Source of the DNA: RGIG464 sp045643185
Lineage (GTDB): Bacteria > Myxococcota_A > Bradymonadia > UBA4248
NCBI GenBank assembly: GCA_045643185.1
Contig: JAZUKH010000267.1
Location: forward strand, 1-15,156
DNA length: 15,156 nucleotides
Direction: 5' to 3'
Both the position numbers and the translations under genes were made by a program. How positions within the stretch are numbered: the stretch's first letter is position 1; every line of letters starts with the position of its first letter. A model generated the notes under the pieces. It was not told where the DNA came from. It worked only from the letters and a program-made list of their open reading frames with translations, and made no database searches. This document shows, one piece after another, positions 8,701 to 14,933 of this stretch.

Positions 8701-9692
8701 ACGCCAACGACGCCATCGACAATGAGATCAGCGATATGTTCAATGAACTCACGATGAACGCCATGACTCAGATCGAGGAAATGAACGGCTATCGCGAAAC
8801 CCCAGTCGAGTCGGACGACGAACGCTCCATTTCGGAAGAGATCGAAGAAGTTCGCGCGTTCAACCGTCGTGAACGCCGCACACGCCGTGACCGCATCGGT
8901 ACGCCTTCGGCCATCATGGGCGAAGTCGTCGAAGTCGATCCCGTGACCGACGAACCGATCGACAACAGCATCGTAGCGCAACCCAACGAAAAAGCCGACG
9001 CCGAGTTCGAAAACGCCGTCAAAACGCGTCGAAGCCACCGCGGTCACCGCGGCGGAAAAGGCCGCAATCGCAATCGCGATGCCCAAACTCAGACCACGTC
9101 CAATGACGTCGTGAACGACAGTGACAAGTCGGCTCAGACAGCCATCGTCGCCGTCGAAAAGAAAGAAACAGCCGTCGTCGCCGTCAAAAAACCGGCTCAA
9201 ACCGCTGTCGTCGCTGTCAATAAAAACAAAACGACGGACATCGTCGCCGTCGAAAAGAAAGAAACCGCCATCGTCGCTGTCGAAAAGAAAGAAACGGCTT
9301 TGGCTGATCCCAAATTAAACGCTCAAGTCAGCGACGCACCGCGTGAATCACGCCGCGTCCGCAGAACCACGCGTAAGATCAACGCCGACGCACCGGTCGA
9401 GCTCCAGGGCGAGTCCAACGTCAAAGCGAACGACAACGTCAAAGCAAGCAACGACGTTGCCGAGTCCAAACCCGCGGTCGAAACACGCCGCGTCCGCAGA
9501 ACCACGCGCAAAGTCGCGCCGGTTGAAGCTGACAAAGCTGTCGAAACGGCCCAACCCGTTGAAAAACCGGTCGAAGTGACCAAGACCGTTGAAAAACCGG
9601 TCGAAGCGACCCAAACCGACACTGCCAGCAACGACGAAAGCGCTTCAACGAGCCGCGTTCGCCGCACGCGCCGTGCAAAACTCGGTGAATAA
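5715..9692 (+). CDS. rne: Ribonuclease E, large with scaffold tail
   Basis: Endoribonuclease of the RNase E/G family; it cleaves single-stranded AU-rich RNA in decay and rRNA/tRNA processing and often organises a degradosome. The 1325-aa product starts at TTG. Residues 1-490 are the catalytic core: S1 domain about 36-118, the metal-binding aspartates in EALTAID (Asp300) and GLIVID (Asp343), and the CPTCGGRG zinc-link (Cys401, Cys404), equivalent to E. coli 303, 346, 404 and 407. Residues 540-553 are Arg/Ser-rich. Residues 574-749 form a predicted folded helical domain I do not recognise. From 750 on the protein is disordered, with acidic Pro/Glu/Ala linkers and repeated Arg motifs (SRRVRRT near 963, 1212, 1257 and a variant at 1313) that probably bind RNA. 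Tail partners cannot be read from sequence. Confidence 0.96.
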   Translation: MTRKILINGRREEELRVAIVENQTLEDFEIECKNSGLLRNNIYRGVVSNIAPSLNAAFIDFGDVKNGFLAFNDVVESCYHKPVKDAQRISDVLVVGQPLIVQVIKDATSLKGAQVTTNISLAGRYLVLRPKDAKSGVSRKVDDDQRADLTQKARSLDLPDGYGCIVRTNAIDQSRAILLRDAKVLIQLWHKIEAEYARHASPCLLYNDQDIVVQAMRDYFDSTIGEVLVDDRSCYERALSYLKATTDGAEAKVKLYEDRTPLFSRYNIERQINQIYARTVTLPSGGFIVIDPTEALTAIDVNSARATKSTSQDQTAYRTNLEAAEEIGRQLRMRDIGGLIVIDFIDMKQSKYQRDVERAMRNAMSRDKARNKVERISANGLLEINRQRLSQTVLMRTHLECPTCGGRGFIPTVEAMGLNLMREIEARAVQGTISGAIIKLNPENAQTVQNERRHDIVQLEEEYDLHIEIIAVREMSRGEESIQWLSKDEVAALHPNHTPAVSVAAIEASDVVEVVEAYNAQSPMIDDSYRPNDFEEFSSEEARKRRASRRSRRSQHAACACTEHEPQQDTIDSPENVQKRIGLAILNALLKGSASHLDDRANEPRRRMTIRGRRRPHRENGGINTDTCLFALDVVRAICVLDGVEGDINRKQLIDSVERCVTWIDRAINSPDEMMSARCASLLAQTNSRHARARLEVLFSGAEPAQSDALGLALCAERDGALHLEENFTEHTLNKINEAVKVRIAAIFGDENEANDENTASDAETAPSTFDTSELNAEPSKDAAPEESVLPRSGRTRRGRRHNTPNTPVEATTAPVEATTTPVEAEENQNVVEDNLEATPYDPALAVMANTRTRRHHTRRAIGETSYFRDNNEIVTADTEVAPMTMIEVNEDEDFEQAITQELPAIETRHGSRRNRRGDRRHIDENVVETPVQAAAEPVSEPEVVKIKHNNRNENAGQPERSSRRVRRTAPKINDANPLEQTPNQPIRANVVETENANDAIDNEISDMFNELTMNAMTQIEEMNGYRETPVESDDERSISEEIEEVRAFNRRERRTRRDRIGTPSAIMGEVVEVDPVTDEPIDNSIVAQPNEKADAEFENAVKTRRSHRGHRGGKGRNRNRDAQTQTTSNDVVNDSDKSAQTAIVAVEKKETAVVAVKKPAQTAVVAVNKNKTTDIVAVEKKETAIVAVEKKETALADPKLNAQVSDAPRESRRVRRTTRKINADAPVELQGESNVKANDNVKASNDVAESKPAVETRRVRRTTRKVAPVEADKAVETAQPVEKPVEVTKTVEKPVEATQTDTASNDESASTSRVRRTRRAKLGE
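8139..8190 (+). repeat. In-frame PVEATT tandem repeat in rne
   Basis: Three short in-frame units encode PVEATT-A, PVEATT-T and PVEAEE within the disordered tail of RNase E. The DNA units (CCGGTCGAAGCCACGACC and close variants) are nearly identical, which suggests recent slippage or duplication. The peptide has no known motif and is likely a flexible spacer. Confidence 0.7.
9141..9300 (+). repeat. In-frame VAVEKKET tandem repeats in rne
   Basis: Five units encode variants of (T/A)xIVAVEKKET: three share the DNA word GTCGAAAAGAAAGAAAC, and two have diverged to VAVKKPAQT and VAVNKNKTT. The units alternate a short hydrophobic IVAV patch with a basic KK step, unlike the acidic linkers around them. 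Copy number could change by recombination without shifting frame. Confidence 0.85.
9349..9508 (+). repeat. Direct 25-bp repeat encoding the Arg motif
   Basis: Positions 9349-9373 and 9484-9508 carry the same 25 bases, ending CCGCAGAACCACGCG, and both encode RRVRRTTR. The 8601-8630 copy encodes a very similar peptide with different codons, so the last two copies look like a recent duplication of an Arg-rich segment, not convergent selection alone. Confidence 0.8.
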
Positions 9693-9707
9693 TCTCTAAC
9701 TTAGATT

Positions 9708-9745
9708 CGCACAAAACCGCCTTCACGGCGGTTTTGTGCGTTTTT
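9708..9745 (+). terminator. Intrinsic terminator after rne
   Basis: A 14-bp uninterrupted stem (CGCACAAAACCGCC at 9708-9721 with GGCGGTTTTGTGCG at 9727-9740) with a 5-nt loop is followed at once by TTTTT. It begins 16 nt after the rne stop codon and should end most rne transcripts before tex. Confidence 0.93.
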
Positions 9746-9772
9746 ATCCTCAAACAAAGAGCATCAAACCCT

Positions 9773-12055
9773 ATGGAAAACAACTTCAGTACTCAAATTG
9801 CCACAGAAATGACGCTTCAGCCGTCACAGACTGCAGCCGTCCTGGAACTGCTCGCCGGCGGAGCCACCATCCCCTTCATTGCGCGTTACCGCAAAGAACG
9901 CACCGGCGGCCTCGACGAAGTCCAGATTCGTGACATCGAAGAACGAAATACCTACCTCACAGAACTCGCGGAACGTCGTACCACCGTGCTGACCGAGATC
10001 GAAGCCCAGGGCAAACTCACGCCGGAACTCAAAAAACAGATCGAACTGGCAACGACCAAAGCGACCCTGGAAGACCTTTATTTGCCCTACAAACCCAAAC
10101 GCCGCACGCGCGCCACGATCGCCCGAGAAAAAGGCCTCGAACCGCTCGCCCAACGCATTCTTGAACAGCCGGCCACCGGCGATCCGACCAACGAAGCCGC
10201 CAAATTTATCAACGCCGAAAAAGGCATCGAGACCGCCCAGGATGCCATCGACGGCGCGTGCGACATCGTCGCCGAGATCATCGCCGAAAACGCCAAAGTC
10301 CGTGAATTTCTGCGCGAATTCATGGTCAGCTCGGGTGAACTCGTCTCAAAAGTACTCGACGAAAAGAAGGATGAACGCTCAAAATTTGAACAGTATTATG
10401 ACTATCACGAAGCCGTGAGCGCCTTTGCTGGTCACAGATTCCTCGCCATTCGACGTGGCGAAAAAGAAGGCTTCCTGCGTTCCGAGATCGCCGTCAACGA
10501 AGAGACTGCTGTCGCCAAAATTTTGAGCATCATCGGCTGCTCGCAATCATCGCCGTTTGGCGCAACACTCGCCACGGCAGCCCAGGACGCCTTCGAGCGC
10601 CTGCTTCAGTCGAGCATCGAAACCGACGTGCGTGTCGACCTCAAACAGATCGCCGACCGCGAAGCCGTCGATGTCTTTGCACAAAACGTCGAAAACGTCC
10701 TGCTCGCTTCACCGCTCGGCGCCGAAGCCGTGATCGGCATCGACCCTGGCATCCGCACCGGCTGCAAAGTGGCCGCCGTCGACGCCACAGGCAAATACCT
10801 CGACAACACCGTCATCTACCCAACCAACCAGGGCGAAGACAAAGCCGGTCGCGAATTGCTCGCTTTTTTGGCCAAACACCCGTCTCGCGCCATCGCCATC
10901 GGCAACGGCACCGCTGGACGCGAAACCGAAGCTTTCGCGCGAAAACTCGTTGCGCAGTTGCCCGAAGCCACACGGCCTTACGTCGTCATGGTCTCCGAAT
11001 CAGGTGCCAGCATTTATTCCGCATCCGACCTCGCTCGCGAAGAATTCCCCGAACTCGATCTCACCGTCCGTGGCGCCATCTCGATCGCCCGTCGTCTGCA
11101 AGACCCACTCGCCGAACTCGTCAAAGTCGACCCAAAATCCATCGGCGTCGGCCAATATCAACATGATGTCTTCCAGCCCATGCTCAAACGCAAGCTCGAC
11201 GAAGTCGTCGAATCCTGCGTCAACCGCGTCGGCGTCGACCTTAACACAGCCTCCGGTGAACTACTCAAATACGTCGCCGGCATCGGCCCGTCCATGGCCA
11301 AGAAGATCGTCAACTATCGCGAACTGAACGGCAATTTCACGTCCCGCGCCCAGTTGCTCAAAGTCTCCGGACTCGGTCCTAAGACCTACGAACAGGCCGC
11401 CGGTTTCCTCCGCGTCCGAAATAGCCAAAATCCACTCCACGCCAGTGCCGTTCACCCCGAACGCTACCAACTCGTCGAAAAGATCGCCGCCGACCAGGGT
11501 GTTGCCATCGCTGATATCGTCGGCAACAACGCCGTCGTCGCCAAGATCAACTTCGAAAAATACGTCAGCGAAGACGTCGGCATCCTGACCCTCAACGACA
11601 TTAAAGCCGAACTCCAAAAACCGGGCCGCGACCCCCGCGCCGCCTTCGAACCGCCCAAATTCTGTGAAGACATCTCGACCATCGCCGACCTCAAAGTCGG
11701 TATGGTGCTCAACGGCATCGTCACCAACGTCACCAAATTCGGTGCCTTCGTCGACATCGGCGTTCACCAGGACGGCCTCGTCCACATCTCTGCCCTCAGC
11801 GATCAATACGTCTCCAACCCCGCCGACGTGGTCAGCGCCGGTCAGGCCCTCAAAGTCGTCGTCACCGACGTCGACATCGAACGAAACCGCATCGCCCTCT
11901 CGTGCAGATCCGCCGATTTCGGCACGCAACACCCCAAAAACAACGAAAAAGCCACGTCCGGAAAGCCCGGCAAACCCGGTCAGCGCGAAAAAGCACCCAA
12001 GCCCGTCCACGAGACCTTCGCCAATAACCCGTTTGCCGCACTCAAACGCTGTTAA
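9773..12055 (+). CDS. tex: Tex, S1-domain transcription accessory protein
   Basis: A 760-aa Tex-family protein (YhgF type), a conserved cytoplasmic nucleic-acid-binding protein related to eukaryotic Spt6 and linked to transcription and stress tolerance. Visible parts in order: N-terminal Tex domain with IPFIARYRKERTGGLDE (residues about 33-49); RuvX/YqgF RNase H-like domain beginning GIDPGIRTG near residue 321; helix-hairpin-helix pair around 485-550 (GIGPSMAKKIV and SGLGPKTYEQAAGF); S1 domain about 640-712 (VTKFGAFVDIGVHQDGLVH). The tail is a short basic linker ending FANNPFAALK. An upstream in-frame ATG at 9734 lies inside the rne terminator stem, and the protein from 9773 aligns with E. 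coli Tex from its first residues, so 9773 is the start. Its SD is weak. No clear promoter is seen in the 80-bp gap, so some read-through from rne is possible. Confidence 0.96.
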   Translation: MENNFSTQIATEMTLQPSQTAAVLELLAGGATIPFIARYRKERTGGLDEVQIRDIEERNTYLTELAERRTTVLTEIEAQGKLTPELKKQIELATTKATLEDLYLPYKPKRRTRATIAREKGLEPLAQRILEQPATGDPTNEAAKFINAEKGIETAQDAIDGACDIVAEIIAENAKVREFLREFMVSSGELVSKVLDEKKDERSKFEQYYDYHEAVSAFAGHRFLAIRRGEKEGFLRSEIAVNEETAVAKILSIIGCSQSSPFGATLATAAQDAFERLLQSSIETDVRVDLKQIADREAVDVFAQNVENVLLASPLGAEAVIGIDPGIRTGCKVAAVDATGKYLDNTVIYPTNQGEDKAGRELLAFLAKHPSRAIAIGNGTAGRETEAFARKLVAQLPEATRPYVVMVSESGASIYSASDLAREEFPELDLTVRGAISIARRLQDPLAELVKVDPKSIGVGQYQHDVFQPMLKRKLDEVVESCVNRVGVDLNTASGELLKYVAGIGPSMAKKIVNYRELNGNFTSRAQLLKVSGLGPKTYEQAAGFLRVRNSQNPLHASAVHPERYQLVEKIAADQGVAIADIVGNNAVVAKINFEKYVSEDVGILTLNDIKAELQKPGRDPRAAFEPPKFCEDISTIADLKVGMVLNGIVTNVTKFGAFVDIGVHQDGLVHISALSDQYVSNPADVVSAGQALKVVVTDVDIERNRIALSCRSADFGTQHPKNNEKATSGKPGKPGQREKAPKPVHETFANNPFAALKRC

Positions 12056-12062
12056 TCGCTGG

Positions 12063-12112
12063 TTTTTCTTTTTAGCGGCCGCTATTCGCTCCGCGAATAC
12101 GCGGCACGCAAA
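12063..12112 (+). repeat. 50-bp direct repeat, copy 1
   Basis: The unit reads a TTTTTCTTTTT tract, then GCGGCCGC, then a hairpin TATTCGC-TCC-GCGAATA, then CGCGGCACGCAAA. Copy 2 at 12150-12199 differs at one base (A12074 versus G12161). The copies are 87 bp apart in the same orientation and begin 8 bp after the tex stop. The unit contains no coding sequence. Confidence 0.92.
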
Positions 12113-12160
12113 TCAACTTGCGACGCCGCAAGCTGCGTCGCTACGTTGATTTTTCTTTTT
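12112..12160 (+). terminator. Probable terminator for tex
   Basis: ATCAAC (12112-12117) pairs with GTTGAT (12145-12150) and GCGACGC (12120-12126) pairs with GCGTCGC (12135-12141) around an 8-nt loop. There is a small internal loop between the two stems. The stem runs straight into the TTTTCTTTTT that opens the second direct repeat. It sits 57 bases beyond the tex stop. Confidence 0.65.
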
Positions 12161-12199
12161 GGCGGCCGCTATTCGCTCCGCGAATACGCGGCACGCAAA
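12150..12199 (+). repeat. 50-bp direct repeat, copy 2
   Basis: It has the same layout as the copy at 12063-12112. Its T-tract also serves as the U-run of the hairpin between the copies, so the repeat and the terminator share bases. The end CACGCAAAA is followed by a further GGCACGC, a fragment of the repeat's own end sequence. Confidence 0.92.
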
Positions 12200-12247
12200 A
12201 CGGCACGCCATGCAGACCACGTCGTGTAGCCCCAAAAACTAATTCTT

Positions 12248-12276
12248 TTTATGCACCCGGCATTATCCGTTATAAT
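12248..12276 (+). promoter_or_regulatory. Promoter of the FGE-domain lipoprotein gene
   Basis: A perfect TATAAT at 12271-12276 is the best -10 in this spacer. The -35 at 17 nt spacing is TTTATG and is weak. Transcription from about 12283 gives a leader of about 73 nt. It also excludes the longer reading frame start at 12251, which would lie upstream of the transcript. Confidence 0.55.
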
Positions 12277-12355
12277 GCCTCGTCTAAAACGGGCTGGTCG
12301 AACCCCAAAACGGTTCGCTATTTTTCACGCGGCTAGCCGCCATGCCTTGATAAAA

Positions 12356-13795
12356 ATGATGAAATTCATGCACAAACTCTGGCTTTTACCTGCGCTTGTC
12401 AGCCTTGGCTGTGCCAGTTCGTATTCCGTTGACCTGGATCCCGAAAACCGCGACCAGATCGACTCACTTTGTGGCACGAACAGCTACTACATCGTGTGCG
12501 AAAACGAGTGCACCGACGCGTTGTCAAATGACAACTGCGGCGCCTGCGGTATTCAGTGCGGCGAAACCGCAACCTGTCAGCCCATTCAAACGGCATCCGA
12601 TGACCAAACTTGTGCAGAAGATGACCAAGGTTGTGAAAAAACGCACGCGTCGAATCCCAACGCACCAGGCGCCTGCGTCTGCCTCGACGAAACCAAGTCA
12701 TTCTGTGACGGCGAATGCCTTGACATCACGTCGTCGATCTCAAACTGCGGCGCCTGCAACAACGATTGCAGCCAAAAACCCAATGTCATCGCCCAAACGG
12801 CTGTCTGCAAAAACCAGAAATGCGAGATCACCTGTCTGGATGGTTTCCAGGATTGCAACCAAAACACGGCGGATGGCTGCGAGATCGACCTGTTAAACGA
12901 CGATCATAACTGCGGCAAGTGCGGTAACACTTGTCAAACTGGACAACACTGTTCCGAAGGCAAATGCTCCGTTTGTCCACCGGGTTTTGTGCTCATCAAC
13001 GCCGGCAAATACACACTCGGCTCAGACGCCAAAGAGTTCGGTCGACCGACCAGTGCCGACGACAAGTCTGAAAACCAGCACGAAGTCGAACTCTCTTTCA
13101 ACTTGTGCGTCATGGCTTTTGAGCTCACGACGGGCGAATACAACACGCTCGTCAAAGGCTCTGTCACCGAAAACGACGCTGACCTGCCCAAAGGCAACTT
13201 GTCGTGGCACGACGCGGCCTACGTGGCCAATCGCATGTCCAAAACCAATGGCCTGACCGAGTGCTACACCTGTACGATGAGCGATCCCCAAACAGGTACC
13301 GAAAAAGTGCCGCGATGTGCCGGTATCGACAAGTTCCTAGAGTGCCCGGGCTATCGTCTGCCGACCGACGCCGAGTGGGAGATCGCCGCACGCGGTGGCA
13401 CCACCCACACCGTCTATAACGCCGAAAAAGTCATTGAAACGCTCGACGAGCTCAAAAGCGTCGTCTCAGACATCGCTTGGATGGAAGACACCGGCAAATC
13501 GCTCCATACGCGCTCGCAAAGCCGCGCCAAGCCCTACCACGCCAACCCACAAGGCATCTACGACGTGGCTGGTAACCTTTACGAATGGACGCACGACAAG
13601 TTTTACATCTCGAACCAGCCAAGTGAAAAAGACCCACTTTACCCAGCCACGAATGAGACCGACCAACACGCTTTGCGCGGCGGTTCCTACGTGAGTCCTG
13701 CCGTCGAATGCCGACATGCGTCACGCGCCAAAAAGGTCGACGCAACGCAGCGCTCGACCGTCACCGGCGCGCGCTTCGTCATTCGCGCCCCCTAG
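12356..13795 (+). CDS. Cys-rich lipoprotein with FGE-sulfatase domain
   Basis: A 479-aa lipoprotein. It begins MMKFMHK with a hydrophobic stretch ending VSLGC (lipid Cys19). Residues 20-205 are Cys-rich modules with NCGAC, a pattern common in myxobacterial exported proteins. Residues about 207-479 are an FGE-sulfatase (SUMF1/EgtB/PvdO-type) domain: PPGFVLINAGKYTLGSD, YRLPTDAEWEIAARGG, GIYDVAGNLYEWT and ALRGGSYV are all present. In formylglycine-generating enzymes two cysteines follow GGSY; only the first is kept here (VECR), while the second position appears to be Arg. It therefore probably does not make formylglycine, and a binding or structural role is more likely. Start 12356 fits the signal peptide and promoter. 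No clear SD is seen. It converges with the next gene. Confidence 0.9.
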   Translation: MMKFMHKLWLLPALVSLGCASSYSVDLDPENRDQIDSLCGTNSYYIVCENECTDALSNDNCGACGIQCGETATCQPIQTASDDQTCAEDDQGCEKTHASNPNAPGACVCLDETKSFCDGECLDITSSISNCGACNNDCSQKPNVIAQTAVCKNQKCEITCLDGFQDCNQNTADGCEIDLLNDDHNCGKCGNTCQTGQHCSEGKCSVCPPGFVLINAGKYTLGSDAKEFGRPTSADDKSENQHEVELSFNLCVMAFELTTGEYNTLVKGSVTENDADLPKGNLSWHDAAYVANRMSKTNGLTECYTCTMSDPQTGTEKVPRCAGIDKFLECPGYRLPTDAEWEIAARGGTTHTVYNAEKVIETLDELKSVVSDIAWMEDTGKSLHTRSQSRAKPYHANPQGIYDVAGNLYEWTHDKFYISNQPSEKDPLYPATNETDQHALRGGSYVSPAVECRHASRAKKVDATQRSTVTGARFVIRAP

Positions 13796-13831
13796 TTGTG
13801 CCGCACACACGAACGCATTCAAAAAACACCC

Positions 13832-13875
13832 AAAAACGACAAAAGCCTCGCCCAAGCGAGGCTTTTGTCGTTTTT
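13832..13875. terminator. Bidirectional intrinsic terminator
   Basis: A perfect 20-bp stem (13832-13851 with 13856-13875) around a CCAA loop, with AAAAA at one foot and TTTTT at the other. It works for both convergent genes: 37 bases beyond the plus-strand lipoprotein stop and 39 bases beyond the minus-strand stop. Confidence 0.95.
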
Positions 13876-13913
13876 GACGTTCGCGCGCCTGACCGGCAAC
13901 ACGCAAAGTCAAA

Positions 13914-14777
13914 TTAGAAATTCATCGTCATCCCTACGCCCGACGGATTGGCATCGATCGTAAACGTCGCAACCGTGTCACCTTGCGCGGACTGAAGTTC
14001 AAATTTTTTGATATCAATATGAGCAACAATGGCCAGGGTTGCACCTGTAATCGCCGCGATCGTACCACCAATAAAAAGGCCCAAACCAACCTGCTCAGTC
14101 TTACTGGCCGGGGTAAATTTATTGAATTTAACCGTATGACCTAATAAATCTTCGCATTCTGTTTTATTACCATCCACATCCTTACGCAGACAAGTCAGAT
14201 GATCTCCCGCAGCTTTATGACCGATACCCCATAAAACGCCACCAGTGATTGCTAATGCCGCACCACCCGCAGCGACGCCAGTACCGATCCACTGCATTTT
14301 GTAGAGTCCATCGCGATGGAGATTGACCATTTCATCACTAAACGACGACCCCGTGCTAACCGAGGCTTTCAGTTCACTCACTTCATTATTCAGATCGTCG
14401 ATCTGCTTTTTCATCGGTGATTCGAGTTCAGCACGACGGAACCAGATCTTTTCGATGAAGGCTTGGGGCAATTCGTAGTTGATGATGTTTTCGGAAGCAC
14501 GACGGACATAAGTCAAGCTTTCCTGATCGCGGTTCAGGCGACGATAGATGTCGCTGATCGTGTAGAGCAAAATCGGTGATTCATTACAGATCATTTCAAG
14601 CTGAAGACCATACTGAAGGGCAATTTCGTTCGTACCATCGTTATAGGCTTCAACCATTTTCGCGTTAAGATCATTCCATTCGTCAGATCCCATTTCGTCG
14701 CAGTCTGCAAACGCCGTCGATGAAAACAGACAACACGCCGCAGTTAACCCTGAAATCAGTGCTTTTTTAATGCTCAT
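13914..14777 (-). CDS. Exported TPR-like protein, two membrane segments
   Basis: A 287-aa protein of unassigned function. A Sec signal peptide ends AFA|D (cleavage after residue 24); the internal TAACC could alternatively be read as a lipobox. Residues 25-115 look like TPR-type helices (SPILLYTISDIYRRLNRDQE). Residues 120-140 are a short coiled coil (MKKQIDDLNNEVSELKA). Two Gly/Ala-rich hydrophobic segments follow (about 163-186 and 229-253) with a Cys-containing loop between them (Cys196, Cys208). The tail ends with a strand-like, Gly-containing stretch and a final Phe. This layout is familiar among uncharacterised myxobacterial envelope proteins. The start is supported by AGGAAG just upstream of ATG. 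Base composition is visibly more AT-rich than neighbouring rne and tex. Confidence 0.8.
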   Translation of the reverse strand: MSIKKALISGLTAACCLFSSTAFADCDEMGSDEWNDLNAKMVEAYNDGTNEIALQYGLQLEMICNESPILLYTISDIYRRLNRDQESLTYVRRASENIINYELPQAFIEKIWFRRAELESPMKKQIDDLNNEVSELKASVSTGSSFSDEMVNLHRDGLYKMQWIGTGVAAGGAALAITGGVLWGIGHKAAGDHLTCLRKDVDGNKTECEDLLGHTVKFNKFTPASKTEQVGLGLFIGGTIAAITGATLAIVAHIDIKKFELQSAQGDTVATFTIDANPSGVGMTMNF

Positions 14778-14807
14778 ATACTTCCTATTCTAGACGAGTT
14801 ACCAAAC

Positions 14808-14821
14808 TGACCTTTCGGTCA
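14808..14821 (-). promoter_or_regulatory. Short leader dyad, possible operator
   Basis: TGACC and GGTCA flank a 4-nt spacer between the predicted promoter and the SD of the TPR-like gene. It could be a small hairpin or a binding site. It is too short to be sure. Confidence 0.25.
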
Positions 14822-14834
14822 AAACCAAATCCAT

Positions 14835-14864
14835 TTAATAACACGCTTTGCACAAACTTGACAA
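14835..14864 (-). promoter_or_regulatory. Probable promoter of the TPR-like gene
   Basis: On the minus strand TTGTCA (14859-14864, five of six to consensus) and TATTAA (14835-14840, four of six) are 18 nt apart. The start codon is 57 nt further down, with AGGAAG between them. The structured repeat copy B lies directly upstream of this promoter. Confidence 0.5.
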
Positions 14865-14933
14865 TTTTATGAACGATGCAAAACGCCTTAACCAGTTACA
14901 TCTCAGCTAGTGGGAACTTTTATAGTCTGATTA

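Larger units (their letters stand above)
12056..12355. other. Gene-free spacer between tex and lipoprotein gene
   Basis: Three hundred bases without a gene. They hold a pair of 50-bp direct repeats, a probable tex terminator between them, a TATAAT-type promoter, and a leader of about 73 nt with a 12-bp palindrome (GCGGCTAGCCGC, 12329-12340). About 40 bases (12200-12240) have no visible function. Confidence 0.7.

Noticed and set aside
6315..9200. Long minus-strand ORFs (245-382 aa) opposite rne
   Set aside because: They are mirror images of rne's codon bias (GAA, GTC, CGT). They have Phe/Asp/Val-rich low-complexity products and no SD or family motifs.
9734..9772. Longer Tex N-terminus from ATG at 9734
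   Set aside because: That ATG lies in the rne terminator stem. The protein from 9773 already aligns to the start of E. coli Tex.
11261..12010. 249-aa minus-strand ORF opposite the 3' end of tex
   Set aside because: It is antisense to the conserved HhH and S1 domains of Tex, and its Val/Asp/Gly-rich composition fits a shadow frame.
12251..12355. Longer N-terminus for the FGE-domain lipoprotein
   Set aside because: It would begin upstream of the TATAAT box and place about 40 residues, many basic, before the signal peptide.
268..13905. Shared word near CCTGACCGGC downstream of two minus-strand stops (about 270-281 and 13886-13897)
   Set aside because: Only about ten to fifteen bases are shared, with differing surroundings. 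This is too little to call a repeat.
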